Shown: positions 46,282 through 58,452 of the stretch, in pieces
Numbering within the stretch: position 1 is the stretch's first letter
Layout: the number at the start of each line of letters is the position of its first letter
Assembly (NCBI RefSeq): GCF_913778665.1
Contig: NZ_CAJYVQ010000009.1
Coordinates: 248,001 to 312,000 of the forward strand
Source: an uncultured Stenotrophomonas sp.
GTDB lineage: Bacteria > Pseudomonadota > Gammaproteobacteria > Xanthomonadales > Xanthomonadaceae
Direction of reading: 5' to 3'
Length of the DNA stretch: 64,000 nucleotides
Notes under the pieces: generated by a model
Seen by the model: the letters and a program-made list of their open reading frames with translations, nothing else
Databases searched by the model: none
What the model was told of the DNA's origin: nothing
Made by a program: the position numbers and the translations under genes

Positions 46282-46310
46282 AAAAAGGCCCCGCCGTTGC
46301 CGGCGGGGCC
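46282..46310 (-). terminator. Rho-independent terminator of rpfB
   Basis: On the minus strand, ggccccgccg / cggcggggcc with a short loop is followed directly by TTTTTG. It sits 29 bp after the rpfB stop and 140 bp before rpfF, which makes rpfF a separate transcription unit or subject to readthrough control. Confidence 0.88.
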
Positions 46311-46338
46311 CCTGCAGATTGAGGTTGTCCCGAAACCC

Positions 46339-48015
46339 TTACGGGGCGGGCGTATCACGCAGCTCGCGACGGAGAATCTTGCCGACGTTGGTCTTCGGCA
46401 GCTCTTTTCGGAATTCTACGATTCTAGGGTGCTTGTAACCGGTCAGGTTTGCCCGTGCGTGTTCCTTGACCATTTCCGCGGTCAGGTTCGGGTCCTTCTT
46501 CACGATCACGACCTTGACCACTTCGCCGGACTTCTCGTCCGGGACACCGACCGCGGCCACTTCCAGCACGCCCGGCATCATCGCGATGACGTCCTCGACT
46601 TCGTTCGGGTACACGTTGAAGCCGGACACCAGGATCATGTCCTTCTTGCGGTCGACGATGTAGAAGAAGCCCTGTTCGTCCATCCTGGCCATGTCGCCGG
46701 TGTGCAGCCAGCCGTCGGCATCGATGGCAGTGGCGGTCTCTTCCGGGCGCTGCCAGTAGCCCTTCATCACCTGCGGGCCCTTGATGCACAGCTCGCCGAC
46801 GTCGCCCAGCGGCAGGATGTTGCCGTTGTCGTCCTTGATGCAGGCATCGGTGGACGGGATCGGCAGGCCGATGGAGCCGTTGTACTCGGGCAGGGTGAGC
46901 GGGTTGATGCAGGCCGCCGGCGAGGTCTCAGTGAGACCGTAGGCCTCGACCAGGGTCACGCCGGTGGTCTTCTTCCAGCGCTCGGCCACCGCGCGCTGCA
47001 CCGCCATGCCGCCGCCGAGGGTGAACTTGACCGAAGAGAAGTCGATCTCGTCGAAGCCGGGGGTGTTGAGCAGGCCGTTGAACAGCGTGTTGACGCCGGT
47101 GATGGCGGTGAAGCGGGTGCCCTTCAGCTCCTTGACGAAGCCCTTCATGTCACGCGGGTTGGTGATCAGGTGGTTGCAGCCACCGAACTTCATGAAGACC
47201 AGCCCGTTCGCGGTCAGCGCGAAGATGTGGTACAGCGGCAGCGCGGTGATGATGACCTCCTTGCCCGGCTCGATGCCCGAGGTGGACAGCCATGCCGACG
47301 CCTGCTGCATGTTGGCGATCAGATTGCGGTTGGTCAGCATCGCGCCCTTGGCCACACCGGTGGTGCCGCCGGTGTACTGCAGGAAGGCAATGTCATCGTG
47401 ATCGATCTCGACCGGCGGCAGCGTGTGGCGGCTGCCCAGCTTGAGTGCCTGCTTGAAGCGGACGGCGCCCTTGATGTGGTAGTTGGGCACCATCTTCTTG
47501 ACGTACTTCAGCACGAAGTTGACGATCGCGCCCTTGGCACCGAGCAGGTCGCCCAGGCCGGTGGTGATCACGTGCTTGACCGGCGTCTCGGCGATGACCT
47601 GCTGCACGGTGTCGCCGAAGTTGTCGACCACCACCAGTGCGCTGACACCGGCATCGATCAGCTGGTGCTTGAGTTCGCGCGCGGTGTACAGCGGGTTGAC
47701 GTTGACCACGGTAAGGCCGGCGCGCAGCACGCCGAAGGTGGCTACCGGGTACTGCAGGCAGTTGGGCATCATCAGGGCGACGCGGTCACCCTTCTTGAGC
47801 TTGAGCTCGCCCAGCAGATAGGCCGCGAACCGGGTGACCAGCGCATCGGTCTCACCATAGGTGATGACCTTGCCGAAACTGGAGTAGGCGGGACGGTCGC
47901 GGAATTTCGCGACGGAAGCGTCGAAGACCGAGGCGACCGAATGGAACTCGTTGACGTCGATTTCGGCGGGAACGCCTTTCGGATAGCTCTGCAGCCAGGG
48001 ACGATCCAGACTCAT
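46339..48015 (-). CDS. rpfB: RpfB, long-chain fatty acyl-CoA ligase
   Basis: RpfB (558 aa) activates fatty acids to CoA esters and, in Xanthomonas, contributes to DSF turnover. AMP-binding motifs are clear: YTGGTTGVAKGA (P-loop-like), EAYGLTETSP, WLHTGDMARMDEQGF and KTNVGKILRRELRD at the end. I use ATG 48015 (MSLDRPWLQSYPKG), the FadD-like start; the open frame beyond it is a shadow over repeats. It precedes rpfF on the same strand. Confidence 0.95.
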   Translation of the reverse strand: MSLDRPWLQSYPKGVPAEIDVNEFHSVASVFDASVAKFRDRPAYSSFGKVITYGETDALVTRFAAYLLGELKLKKGDRVALMMPNCLQYPVATFGVLRAGLTVVNVNPLYTARELKHQLIDAGVSALVVVDNFGDTVQQVIAETPVKHVITTGLGDLLGAKGAIVNFVLKYVKKMVPNYHIKGAVRFKQALKLGSRHTLPPVEIDHDDIAFLQYTGGTTGVAKGAMLTNRNLIANMQQASAWLSTSGIEPGKEVIITALPLYHIFALTANGLVFMKFGGCNHLITNPRDMKGFVKELKGTRFTAITGVNTLFNGLLNTPGFDEIDFSSVKFTLGGGMAVQRAVAERWKKTTGVTLVEAYGLTETSPAACINPLTLPEYNGSIGLPIPSTDACIKDDNGNILPLGDVGELCIKGPQVMKGYWQRPEETATAIDADGWLHTGDMARMDEQGFFYIVDRKKDMILVSGFNVYPNEVEDVIAMMPGVLEVAAVGVPDEKSGEVVKVVIVKKDPNLTAEMVKEHARANLTGYKHPRIVEFRKELPKTNVGKILRRELRDTPAP

Positions 48016-48112
48016 ATTCCCCCTCCAGGAATCGTGATGTATTAGGTTCCGGCCCTGAGCGTATCGACAATGGCCGGTCATTGCAGCATACCCCGCCGTA
48101 GGGAAAACGCGA

Positions 48113-48132
48113 AGAGGCCCCGAAGGGCCTCT
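48113..48132 (-). terminator. Hairpin with UUCG loop ending the bet operon
   Basis: agaggccc / gggcctct around cgaa; on the minus strand the loop is the very stable TTCG and is followed by TCGCGTTTT. It lies about 100 bp after the betA stop, beyond a SMAG dimer, and probably ends the betI-betB-betA transcript. Confidence 0.75.
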
Positions 48133-48139
48133 TTGCTCG

Positions 48140-48210
48140 GTAGTGCCGGCTGCTGGCCGGCATCTGCGCAATCGGCATGTCCGGCAATGCCGGCCAGCGG
48201 CCGGCACGAC
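48140..48210. repeat. SMAG dimer downstream of betA
   Basis: gtag then tgccggc-tgctg-gccggca (48144-48162), and a second unit tgccggcc-agc-ggccggca (48188-48206) followed by cgac instead of ctac. Two opposed units lie 25 bp apart. Confidence 0.78.
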
Positions 48211-48234
48211 CATGGCCCGTAGGGGCCGCATGCG

Positions 48235-49917
48235 TCAGCCCTTGTTGCGCGCCGGTGCGCCGTTGGCCTTGTAGTACGGCGCGGTGCTGCGTGCCAGCGG
48301 GGTGCGGCCGCGGATCACGTCGGCCAGCTTCTCGGCCATCATGATGGTCGGTGCGTTGAGGTTGCCGGTCACCACCTGCGGCATGATCGAGGCATCGACG
48401 ATGCGCAGGCCTTCCAGGCCATGCACGCGGCCCTGGCCATCAACCACCGCCATCGGATCATCGGCGTGGCCCATCTTGTTCGAGCACGACGGGTGGTAGG
48501 CGGTCTCGGCATGCTCGCGCACGAACGCGTCGATCTGCGCATCGGTCTGCAGCGCGCTGCCAGGCGAAATCTCGCGCCCGCTGTACGGCGCCAGCGCCGG
48601 CTGCGCGAAGATCTCGCGGGTGATGCGGATCGCCGCGCGGAACTCGCGCCAGTCCTGCTCATGCGACATGTAGTTGAACAGGATGCTCGGATGTTCGCGC
48701 GGGTCCTTCGAGCGCACGTGGATGCGGCCACGGCTGGGCGAGCGCATCGAACCGACATGCATCTGGAAGCTGTGCGCCTTGATCGGATTGGAGCCGTTGT
48801 AATTGATCGCCACCGGCAGGAAGTGGTACTGCAGGTTCGGCCAGTCGAACTCGGCGTCGCTGCGGATGAAGCCGCCGGCCTCGAACTGGTTGCTGGCGCC
48901 GATGCCGGTGCCCAGGAACAGCCACTCGGCACCGATCGCCGGCTGGTTGTACAGCTTCAGCGCCGGCGCCAGCGACACCGGCTTCTTGCACTCGTACTGC
49001 AGGTACATCTCGAGGTGGTCCTGCAGGTTGGCACCGACGCCTGGCAAGTGATGCACCAGGTCGATGTCCAGGCTGCGCAGCAGGTCGGCAGGGCCGACGC
49101 CGGAGCGCTGCAGGATCTGCGGCGAGGCGATGGCGCCGCCGCACAGGAGCACTTCGCGACGTGCCGTGGCCCGCTGCGGCTGCTCGTTGTGCAGCCACTG
49201 CACCCCCACCGCGCGCTTGCCCGAGAACAGGATGCGGTCGGTCAGCGCGTGGGTGACGATGGTCAGGTTCGGGCGCGGCTTGGCCAGGTCCAGGTAGCCC
49301 CGGGCGGTGCTGGAGCGACGGCCCTTCGGGGTCACCGTGCGGTCCATGGGGCCGAAGCCTTCCTGCTGGTAGCCATTGAGGTCGTCGGTGCGCGGGTAAC
49401 CGGCCTGCACGCCGGCTTCGACCATCGCTGCGAACAGCTCGTTGTTGCCAGCCTTCGGCGTGGTCACCCGCAGCGGGCCGTCGCCACCGTGGTAGTCATT
49501 CGGGCCGATGTCTCGGGTTTCGGCCTTGCGGAAGTATGGCAGGCAGTCCAGGTAGGTCCAGTCTTCCAGGCCCGGCATGCTGGCCCAGTTGTCATAGTCC
49601 ATCGCGTTGCCGCGGATGTAGCACATGCCGTTGATCAGCGACGAGCCGCCCAGGCCCTTGCCGCGGCCGCAGTCCATGCGGCGATTGTTCATGAAGGGCT
49701 CGGGATCGGTCTTGTACGCCCAGTTGTAGCGCTTGCCCTGCAGCGGGAAGGCCAGCGCGGCCGGCATCTGGGTACGGAAGTCGAGCCGGTAGTCCGGGCC
49801 ACCGGCTTCCAGCAGCAGCACGCTGACATCGGCATCTTCGGTGAGGCGGGTGGCCAGCACGTTGCCGGCCGAACCGGCGCCGATGATGATGTAGTCGTAC
49901 TCGTTATGGGTGCTCAT
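48235..49917 (-). CDS. betA: Choline dehydrogenase
   Basis: BetA (560 aa) oxidises choline to betaine aldehyde at the inner membrane with FAD (GMC family). The dinucleotide fold [15 protein letters not shown] starts at about residue 11; GMC signatures are [15 protein letters not shown] and [14 protein letters not shown], and the active-site region has HPSCSNKMG near residue 466. The start MSTHNEYDY at 49917 gives the standard length. It is last in the betI-betB-betA operon, 99 bp after betB. Confidence 0.96.
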   Translation of the reverse strand: MSTHNEYDYIIIGAGSAGNVLATRLTEDADVSVLLLEAGGPDYRLDFRTQMPAALAFPLQGKRYNWAYKTDPEPFMNNRRMDCGRGKGLGGSSLINGMCYIRGNAMDYDNWASMPGLEDWTYLDCLPYFRKAETRDIGPNDYHGGDGPLRVTTPKAGNNELFAAMVEAGVQAGYPRTDDLNGYQQEGFGPMDRTVTPKGRRSSTARGYLDLAKPRPNLTIVTHALTDRILFSGKRAVGVQWLHNEQPQRATARREVLLCGGAIASPQILQRSGVGPADLLRSLDIDLVHHLPGVGANLQDHLEMYLQYECKKPVSLAPALKLYNQPAIGAEWLFLGTGIGASNQFEAGGFIRSDAEFDWPNLQYHFLPVAINYNGSNPIKAHSFQMHVGSMRSPSRGRIHVRSKDPREHPSILFNYMSHEQDWREFRAAIRITREIFAQPALAPYSGREISPGSALQTDAQIDAFVREHAETAYHPSCSNKMGHADDPMAVVDGQGRVHGLEGLRIVDASIMPQVVTGNLNAPTIMMAEKLADVIRGRTPLARSTAPYYKANGAPARNKG

Positions 49918-50016
49918 GGGTGTCTCCTGCAGGCCGGTATGCGCTGCATGCAGGCGTACCGGCGGAATGTCGGATCGGCGCGATGGCCGCACGATGGCGC
50001 GCGCAGGGCGCGACGG

Positions 50017-51489
50017 TCAGAACACGCTGGCGTAGTCGCCCAGCTCGACCTGCACCGACTTGATGCGGGTGTAGTGGCCGAGGGTGGAGATGCCGTTCTC
50101 GCGGCCGACGCCGGATTCCTTGTAGCCGCCGACCGGCATTTCGGCCGGCGATTCGCCCCAGGTGTTGATCCAGCAGATGCCGGCTTCCAGGCGGTGGATG
50201 ATGCGGTGGGCGCGGCTGACATCCTTGCTGACCACACCGGCGGCGAGGCCAAAGGTGGTGTCGTTGGCGCGACGCACCACTTCGTCCTCGTCGTCGTAGG
50301 CGAGGATGCTCATCACCGGCCCGAAGATCTCTTCGCGGACAATCGTCATGTCATCGCGGCAGTCGGAGAACACGGTCGGCAGCACGTAGGCGCCATTGGC
50401 AAGTGCGCCTTCGGTGGCACGACCGCCGCCGATCAGCAGGCGCGCGCCTTCGGCCTTGCCGCTTTCGATGTAGCGCAGCACGTTTTCCATGTGCGGGAAG
50501 CTGGTCAGCGGGCCGAAGTTGGTCCCGGCGGCCATCGGGTCGCCGATGCGGATGCGCTTGACGCGCTCGACCACGGCGGCTTCGAAGGCGGCCAGCATGC
50601 TGCGTGGCACGAACACGCGGGTGCCGTTGGTGCAGACCTGGCCGGAGCTGAAGAAGTTGGCCATCACCGCGATATCGGCGGCGCGGTCGAGGTCGGCGTC
50701 ATCGCAGATCACCAGCGGCGACTTGCCGCCCAGTTCCATGGTCACTTCCTTCAGCGACGAGGCGGCGGCGCTGGCCATTACCTTCTTGCCGGTGGCGACG
50801 CCGCCGGTGAAGGAGATCTTCTCGATCACCGGGTGCTCGGTCAGCCACTGGCCGATCTCGCGGCCCGGGCCCTGCACCACGTTGAACACGCCGGCCGGCA
50901 CGCCCGCTTCGGTGTAGATCTCGGCCAGCTTTATCGCGGTCAGCGGCGTCACTTCCGACGGCTTGAACACCATCGCGTTGCCGGCGGCCAGCGCTGGGGC
51001 CGACTTCCACATGGCGATCTGGATCGGGTAGTTCCAGGCGCCGATGCCGGCGACCACGCCCAGCGGCTCGCGGCGGGTGTAGAAGAAGCTCGACTCGCGC
51101 AGCGGCAGCTGGATGCCTTCGATGGCGGTGGCCAGGCCGGCGTAGTACTCGACCACGTCGGCACCGGTGACGATGTCCACGGTGGTGGTCTCGGCCAGCG
51201 CCTTGCCGGTGTCAAGGGTTTCCAGGTGGGCCAGCTCGTCGTTGCGCTCGCGCAGGATCTCGACGGCGCGGCGCAGGATGCGCGAACGCTCCATCGCGGT
51301 CATCGCCGCCCACACCTTCTGGCCTTCGGCCGCGCTCTGCACGGCGCGCTCGACGTCGGCCTGGCTGGCGACCTGGACCTCGGCGATCACCTCGCCTGTG
51401 GCCGGGTTGACGCTCTTGAAGGTCTTGCCGCTGGTGGCGTCGACGCGCTGGCCGTGGATGTAGAGCTGTTGGACGGGCAGGGTGGTCAT
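50017..51489 (-). CDS. betB: Betaine aldehyde dehydrogenase
   Basis: BetB (490 aa) oxidises betaine aldehyde to glycine betaine with NAD(P). ALDH signatures are [13 protein letters not shown], the [10 protein letters not shown] loop, catalytic Glu in [10 protein letters not shown], catalytic Cys in [11 protein letters not shown], and [10 protein letters not shown]. The length and the [20 protein letters not shown] end match BetB. It lies between betI and betA, 37 bp after betI. Confidence 0.96.
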   Translation of the reverse strand: MTTLPVQQLYIHGQRVDATSGKTFKSVNPATGEVIAEVQVASQADVERAVQSAAEGQKVWAAMTAMERSRILRRAVEILRERNDELAHLETLDTGKALAETTTVDIVTGADVVEYYAGLATAIEGIQLPLRESSFFYTRREPLGVVAGIGAWNYPIQIAMWKSAPALAAGNAMVFKPSEVTPLTAIKLAEIYTEAGVPAGVFNVVQGPGREIGQWLTEHPVIEKISFTGGVATGKKVMASAAASSLKEVTMELGGKSPLVICDDADLDRAADIAVMANFFSSGQVCTNGTRVFVPRSMLAAFEAAVVERVKRIRIGDPMAAGTNFGPLTSFPHMENVLRYIESGKAEGARLLIGGGRATEGALANGAYVLPTVFSDCRDDMTIVREEIFGPVMSILAYDDEDEVVRRANDTTFGLAAGVVSKDVSRAHRIIHRLEAGICWINTWGESPAEMPVGGYKESGVGRENGISTLGHYTRIKSVQVELGDYASVF

Positions 51490-51526
51490 GGGGCGTACTC
51501 CTTGGAGGGGGCGGGTGCTGATGCGC

Positions 51527-52117
51527 TTATAGCGCGTCGGCCTGCAACTGGAAGTCGATGTAACCGTAAGCGATGCGCCGTGATTTCTCGGCGTTGAACT
51601 GGCCGCCGACCAGGCTGCCGCGCAGCCACAGGCCATCGATCATCGCGGCCAGGCCACGGGCGGCCAGGCGGGCCTGCGCGTGGGGCAGCAGGCGGTTGAA
51701 CTGGTGGCACAGGTTGGAGAACAGGCGCTGGTCGTTGGCGCGCTGCAGCCGGGCCAGTTCCGGCTGGTGCATGCTCGCGGCCCAGAAGGTCAGCCAGACG
51801 CGCATCGCCGTACCGTTGATCTGGCTATCGTCGAAGTTCCCATCGACGATGGCGCGCAGCTGGCCGCGCGGGTCATCGTCGGCGTCGGCACGGCAGCGGG
51901 CGACCGCGTCCTTCAGCTCGCGCAGGATCTGCCGCATTGCAGCATTGAGCAGCCCGTCCTTGTCGCCGAAGTAGTGGGCGACGATGCCGCTGGACAGCCC
52001 CGCCTTCTTCGCGATGGTGGCGACGGTCGCATCGGCCATGCCGATCTCGTCGATAGTCTGGAAAGTGGCCCGGATCAGCTGCTCGCGCCGTACCGGTTCC
52101 ACGCCTTTCTTCGGCAT
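51527..52117 (-). CDS. betI: TetR-family repressor BetI
   Basis: BetI (196 aa) is the choline-responsive repressor of the bet genes. The TetR HTH (about residues 10-56) contains [28 protein letters not shown], here split between two helices, and the C-terminal ligand domain has [17 protein letters not shown], typical of BetI. It heads the betIBA operon and is divergent from betT; the perfect palindrome at 52171-52198 lies in its promoter region. Confidence 0.95.
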   Translation of the reverse strand: MPKKGVEPVRREQLIRATFQTIDEIGMADATVATIAKKAGLSSGIVAHYFGDKDGLLNAAMRQILRELKDAVARCRADADDDPRGQLRAIVDGNFDDSQINGTAMRVWLTFWAASMHQPELARLQRANDQRLFSNLCHQFNRLLPHAQARLAARGLAAMIDGLWLRGSLVGGQFNAEKSRRIAYGYIDFQLQADAL

Positions 52118-52170
52118 TGTCTCTCCACGGATTGCGACCCGATGGATCGGGGCTGCCGGCCATTATGCTT

Positions 52171-52198
52171 TTTATTGATTGAACGTTCAATCAATAAA
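52171..52198. promoter_or_regulatory. Perfect 28-bp palindrome, BetI operator
   Basis: The half-site tttattgattgaac is followed by its exact reverse complement, with no spacer. It sits between the divergent betI and betT starts, 54 bp from betI and 90 bp from betT. ATTGAACGTTCAAT is the known BetI-type core. One site can therefore control both transcripts. Confidence 0.92.
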
Positions 52199-52287
52199 CC
52201 CTAGGATGCGCTCGCGCCCCACGCCATGGGCCCGGTTTACCGGTCCGGCCCCGCCCATGTGCTTCCCCGGACTGATGAGACGACCCC

Positions 52288-53838
52288 ATGTCTTCCCTGG
52301 CTCATCCGAAGCGTTCGCCCCTGCGCTTGAACCGTTTTGTCTTCTTCAGCTCCTCGGTGTCGATCGGCATCCTCGGGCTGCTCACCGTTCTCTATCCCGA
52401 AGGCAGCGAGCACTGGCTGCAGTGGGCGCAGGCCGAGGTCTCGGCGGCGTTCGGCTGGTGGTACATGCTGCTGATCGTGCTGTGCCTGGGCTTCGTGCTG
52501 TGGCTGGCGTGCTCGCCGTATGGCCGCATCCGCCTCGGCCACAACGAGGAATCACCGGCGTTCGGCTACGTGGCCTGGGTGTCGATGCTGTTCTCGGCCG
52601 GCATCGGCATCGCGCTGCTGTACTACGGTGCCTACGAGCCTCTTGACCATTTCCTGCATCCGCCCGGGCAGCCCGGTGGCACCGTGGCCGCCGGCCGCGA
52701 GGCGATGGTGCTGACCTTCCTGCACTGGGGCCTACACGGCTGGGCGCTGTACGCGCTGGTCGGCGTGGCGCTGGGCTACTTCGCCTACCGCCGCGACCTG
52801 CCGCTGGCGCTGCGTTCGGCGCTGTACCCGATCTTCGGTGAGCGCATCCACGGCCGCATCGGCGACATGGTCGATGGTTTCGGCATCCTGGCCACGCTGA
52901 TCTCGATGGTGACCAACCTCGGCATCGGCGCGCTGGTGGTGCAGTCCGGCCTGGTCTACCTGTTCCACATTCCGGATACGCCGCAGGTGCTGGTAGCGAT
53001 CGTGCTGGTGATGATGGTGGTAGCCACCATCGGCGTGGTCGCTGGCGTGGAGAAGGGGATTGCCTGGCTCTCCAATCTCAACGTGCGCCTGCTGTGCGGC
53101 CTGCTGCTGTTCGTGCTGGTCACTGGCCCGACCCTGCACCTGTTCGACGGACTGATCCAGAACACCGGCGATTACCTTGGCGCGTTCGTGCGCAAGAGCT
53201 TCGACATGTACCTCAACGACCCCAAGGGCCGTGAGTGGATGGGCTCGTGGACGCTGTTCTACTGGGCATGGTGGATCGCCTGGGCGCCGTTCGTGGGCCT
53301 GTTCGTGGCACGCATCTCGCGTGGCCGTACCATCCGCGAAGTGATCATGGGCGTGCTGCTGATCCCGCTCGGCTTCACCTTGGCGTGGCTGTCGATCTTC
53401 GGCAATACCGCCATTGACCTGGTGCTCAACCACGGCCAGGCGATCCTGGGTGAAGTGGCGCAGCACGATGCGGCGATGACGCTGTTCAAGCTGCTCGAAT
53501 ACCTGCCCGCCGCGCCCTACGTGGCCGGTGCCGCGGTGGTGATCGGTTTCGTGCTGTTCCTGACTCCGGTCGATTCCGGCACGCTGATGATCGCCAACCT
53601 GTGCACCCGTCGTGTCGATGACGGTGTCGAGGACGGCCACGACGCGCCGATCTGGCTGCGTGTGTTCTGGGCGGCCGGCATCACCGTGGCCAGCGTCGGC
53701 CTGCTGCTGGCCGGCAACTTCAGTGCGATGCAGACCGCGGTGGTGCTGTGCGGCCTGCCGTTCTCGTTCACGTTGGCGTTCTACATGTGGGGCCTGCTGA
53801 AGGCGCTGCGTACCGATCCGGACGCGCCGCGGCGCTGA
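52288..53838 (+). CDS. betT: BCCT-family choline/betaine transporter
   Basis: A 516-residue symporter of the betaine-choline-carnitine family with twelve membrane helices. Family residues include GAYEPLDHF in the fourth helix region, FLHWGLHGWALYALVG, and the BCCT signature WTLFYWAWWIAWAPFVGLFVARISRGR, written here in two motifs around the Trp-rich centre. The short C-terminus (about 20 residues after the last helix) lacks the long osmosensory tail of BetT/BetP. Divergent linkage to betIBA makes choline the most likely substrate. Confidence 0.92.
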   Translation: MSSLAHPKRSPLRLNRFVFFSSSVSIGILGLLTVLYPEGSEHWLQWAQAEVSAAFGWWYMLLIVLCLGFVLWLACSPYGRIRLGHNEESPAFGYVAWVSMLFSAGIGIALLYYGAYEPLDHFLHPPGQPGGTVAAGREAMVLTFLHWGLHGWALYALVGVALGYFAYRRDLPLALRSALYPIFGERIHGRIGDMVDGFGILATLISMVTNLGIGALVVQSGLVYLFHIPDTPQVLVAIVLVMMVVATIGVVAGVEKGIAWLSNLNVRLLCGLLLFVLVTGPTLHLFDGLIQNTGDYLGAFVRKSFDMYLNDPKGREWMGSWTLFYWAWWIAWAPFVGLFVARISRGRTIREVIMGVLLIPLGFTLAWLSIFGNTAIDLVLNHGQAILGEVAQHDAAMTLFKLLEYLPAAPYVAGAAVVIGFVLFLTPVDSGTLMIANLCTRRVDDGVEDGHDAPIWLRVFWAAGITVASVGLLLAGNFSAMQTAVVLCGLPFSFTLAFYMWGLLKALRTDPDAPRR

Positions 53839-53944
53839 GGGTGAGCAGCGCCGCGTGCCGATGCCTGCCACATTTCATTGCATTCCTAGATACGTCGCAT
53901 GGGGTCGTGATCGACCATAGGGTCTCCTCAAACAGGAGATTCCG

Positions 53945-54394
53945 ATGAAGCCATGCTTCTGTGGCCTTTTGCTGTCCGTTGCGATTCCGCTGCGTGCCGA
54001 GCCGATGCCGCCGCCGATGCGGCAGCTCGATTTCCCGGTGCTGGCTGTGGGCGACATCGGCCAGTTCCGTGTCCACGTGCCCGCCTATGCCGGCGGGCAG
54101 GGCCGGGTGTCCTACGCGGCCCACGCGCTGATGCCCGGCACCGATGATGACCCGGGCTACCGCTTCATCGCGGCCGAGTGCGGTGAGGGATTCACGCCCT
54201 ACGTGCACTACAACGACCGTGGCGTGGTCTGCTCGCGCTTCGGCGAAGCGCCTCACGCCGCGTTCGAGATGGTGGTGACGGTGTTCAACGTGGGCGCGGC
54301 CGACGGTGAAACCGTGATGCCCGAGGGCCTGGGGGCGCTGGTGTACGACATCGGCTCGGCGGTGGCGCCGTGGCGGATCTACGGCGTGCGTTGA
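53945..54394 (+). CDS. Small exported protein of unknown function
   Basis: A 149-residue product with a short signal peptide (CFCGLLLSVAIPLRAEP; cleavage near residue 18) and a beta-rich mature part containing two cysteines (IAAECGEG and GVVCSRF), a possible disulfide. It is preceded by aaacaggaga as ribosome binding site. No family recognised. It is convergent with acnA. Confidence 0.7.
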   Translation: MKPCFCGLLLSVAIPLRAEPMPPPMRQLDFPVLAVGDIGQFRVHVPAYAGGQGRVSYAAHALMPGTDDDPGYRFIAAECGEGFTPYVHYNDRGVVCSRFGEAPHAAFEMVVTVFNVGAADGETVMPEGLGALVYDIGSAVAPWRIYGVR

Positions 54395-54426
54395 GGCGAC
54401 CGGCGCATTTCCTGCCGCGCCCAGCA

Positions 54427-54454
54427 GAAAGGCCGGGCCCCTGCGGACCCGGCC
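54427..54454 (-). terminator. Rho-independent terminator of acnA
   Basis: On the minus strand ggccggg / cccggcc with flanking complementary bases is followed by TTTCTG. It is about 60 bp after the acnA stop. Confidence 0.78.
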
Positions 54455-54515
54455 CTCGGCAGTCGGCGGAGGTGCCTGGGCCTGTTGCCCGTCACCGCCG
54501 CCGTCCGGCGCCGCC

Positions 54516-57269
<2,754 letters not shown>

Positions 57270-57440
57270 GCGGGGTGACTCCTCTTGCGGATGGCTTGCA
57301 CTGGCCCGCCGTGGCAGACCTGCTTGCGTTTGACGGTGGCGTTCCCGCCGCCGGATCCCCGTCAGTATGGCCGAGCGGGGAGGGGCCGGAACGCCCTTGG
57401 CGCAGGACGCAAGGTTACAGGGCTGTATGTAGTGCTGATG

Positions 57441-58343
57441 TCACGGTTCGCCGCGCCACTGGCTCATCAGCATCTGCAGGAAACGTTCGGCGGTGGGCGA
57501 GAGCAGGGCACCGCGACGGCGCACGATGCCGATGGTGCGCGAAACCACCGGGTTGCCGATCGGACGGGTCACCAGGATCGGGTGGTCGCCATCAGGGGTG
57601 GCCATCTTCGGCAGCACCGACACGCCGATTCCGGCTTCGACCATGCCCAGCGAAGTGGACAGGTGGGTCACCTCGTAATGCCAGCTGAGCTTGAGGTTCT
57701 CGCGCGCCAGTGCGCCGTCCAGCAGGGTGCGGTTGCCGCTGGTGCGATGCACGGTGATCAGCTGGTGCTGGGCCAGATCGGCCCATTCCACCTTGCGCTT
57801 GCGGGCCAGCGGATGGTCGCGGCGGCACGCAAGCACGAACGGATCTTCAGCCAGGACGTCGAAATCCAGGTTGGGATCGTTGGCCCCCATGAAGTTGATG
57901 CCGAATTCCACTTCACCGCGTTCCACCGCCTGCAGGCCTTCGGTGGCCGGAATATCGAGGATGCGGAAGCGCACGTTGGAGTGTGCTTCGTGGAAGCGCG
58001 CCATGACGCTGGGCAGAAAGTAGAACGCGGCCGTCGGCAGGCAGGCGATGGTCACCGTGGCGCCGCGGGTGTCTTCGCGGCCGCGCAGTGAGAACAGCGA
58101 GCCATCGAATTCTTCCAGCATGCGTCGCACCAGTGGCAGCAGGTTCTCACCGACGGCAGTGGTGCTGACGCTGCGCGTGGTGCGCTCCAGCAGGGGCGAG
58201 CCGACAGCCTGCTCCAGCTTCTGGATGCGGCGGCTGAGGGCGGGCTGGGAGACGTGCAGGCTTTCTGCGGCCCGATGGAAGCTGCGCGTTTCCGCCACGA
58301 GAAGGAAAGCGCGGAGGTCGAGGATTTCGCAATTGATGCTCAT
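57441..58343 (-). CDS. LysR-family transcriptional regulator
   Basis: A 300-residue LTTR. The N-terminal HTH shows LRAFLLVAETRSFHRAAESLHVSQPALSRRIQKLE, split in two helices; the C-terminal effector domain (about residues 90-295) has two Rossmann-like lobes. It is divergent from the PrpF-family gene (109-bp spacer with AT-rich sequence and ggggtattcatcccc), the classic LTTR layout. It also lies upstream of acnA in the same direction. The likely targets are the divergent transport unit and perhaps acnA. Confidence 0.88.
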   Translation of the reverse strand: MSINCEILDLRAFLLVAETRSFHRAAESLHVSQPALSRRIQKLEQAVGSPLLERTTRSVSTTAVGENLLPLVRRMLEEFDGSLFSLRGREDTRGATVTIACLPTAAFYFLPSVMARFHEAHSNVRFRILDIPATEGLQAVERGEVEFGINFMGANDPNLDFDVLAEDPFVLACRRDHPLARKRKVEWADLAQHQLITVHRTSGNRTLLDGALARENLKLSWHYEVTHLSTSLGMVEAGIGVSVLPKMATPDGDHPILVTRPIGNPVVSRTIGIVRRRGALLSPTAERFLQMLMSQWRGEP

Positions 58344-58397
58344 TGGGTATCAATCATCAAAAAATCAGCAATTCACAGATCAATCGGCGTCATGCCA

Positions 58398-58427
58398 GTA
58401 TCGAATCACAGAGGGGGTATTCATCCC
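58398..58427. promoter_or_regulatory. Divergent regulatory region with small dyad
   Basis: In the 109-bp spacer between the LysR and PrpF-family genes, gggggtattcatcccc forms a short dyad. Upstream there are A/T-rich repeats (atcaatcatcaaaaaatc). The dyad could be the LysR recognition site; the exact T-N11-A site is not certain. Confidence 0.4.
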
Positions 58428-58452
58428 CTATACGCATCAATCTAGCACACGT

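Noticed and set aside
48421..51597. 1058-codon open frame antisense to betA and betB
   Set aside because: The composition is typical of a shadow frame (His/Ala/Gly/Arg-rich), it spans two clear enzymes, and no motif is visible.
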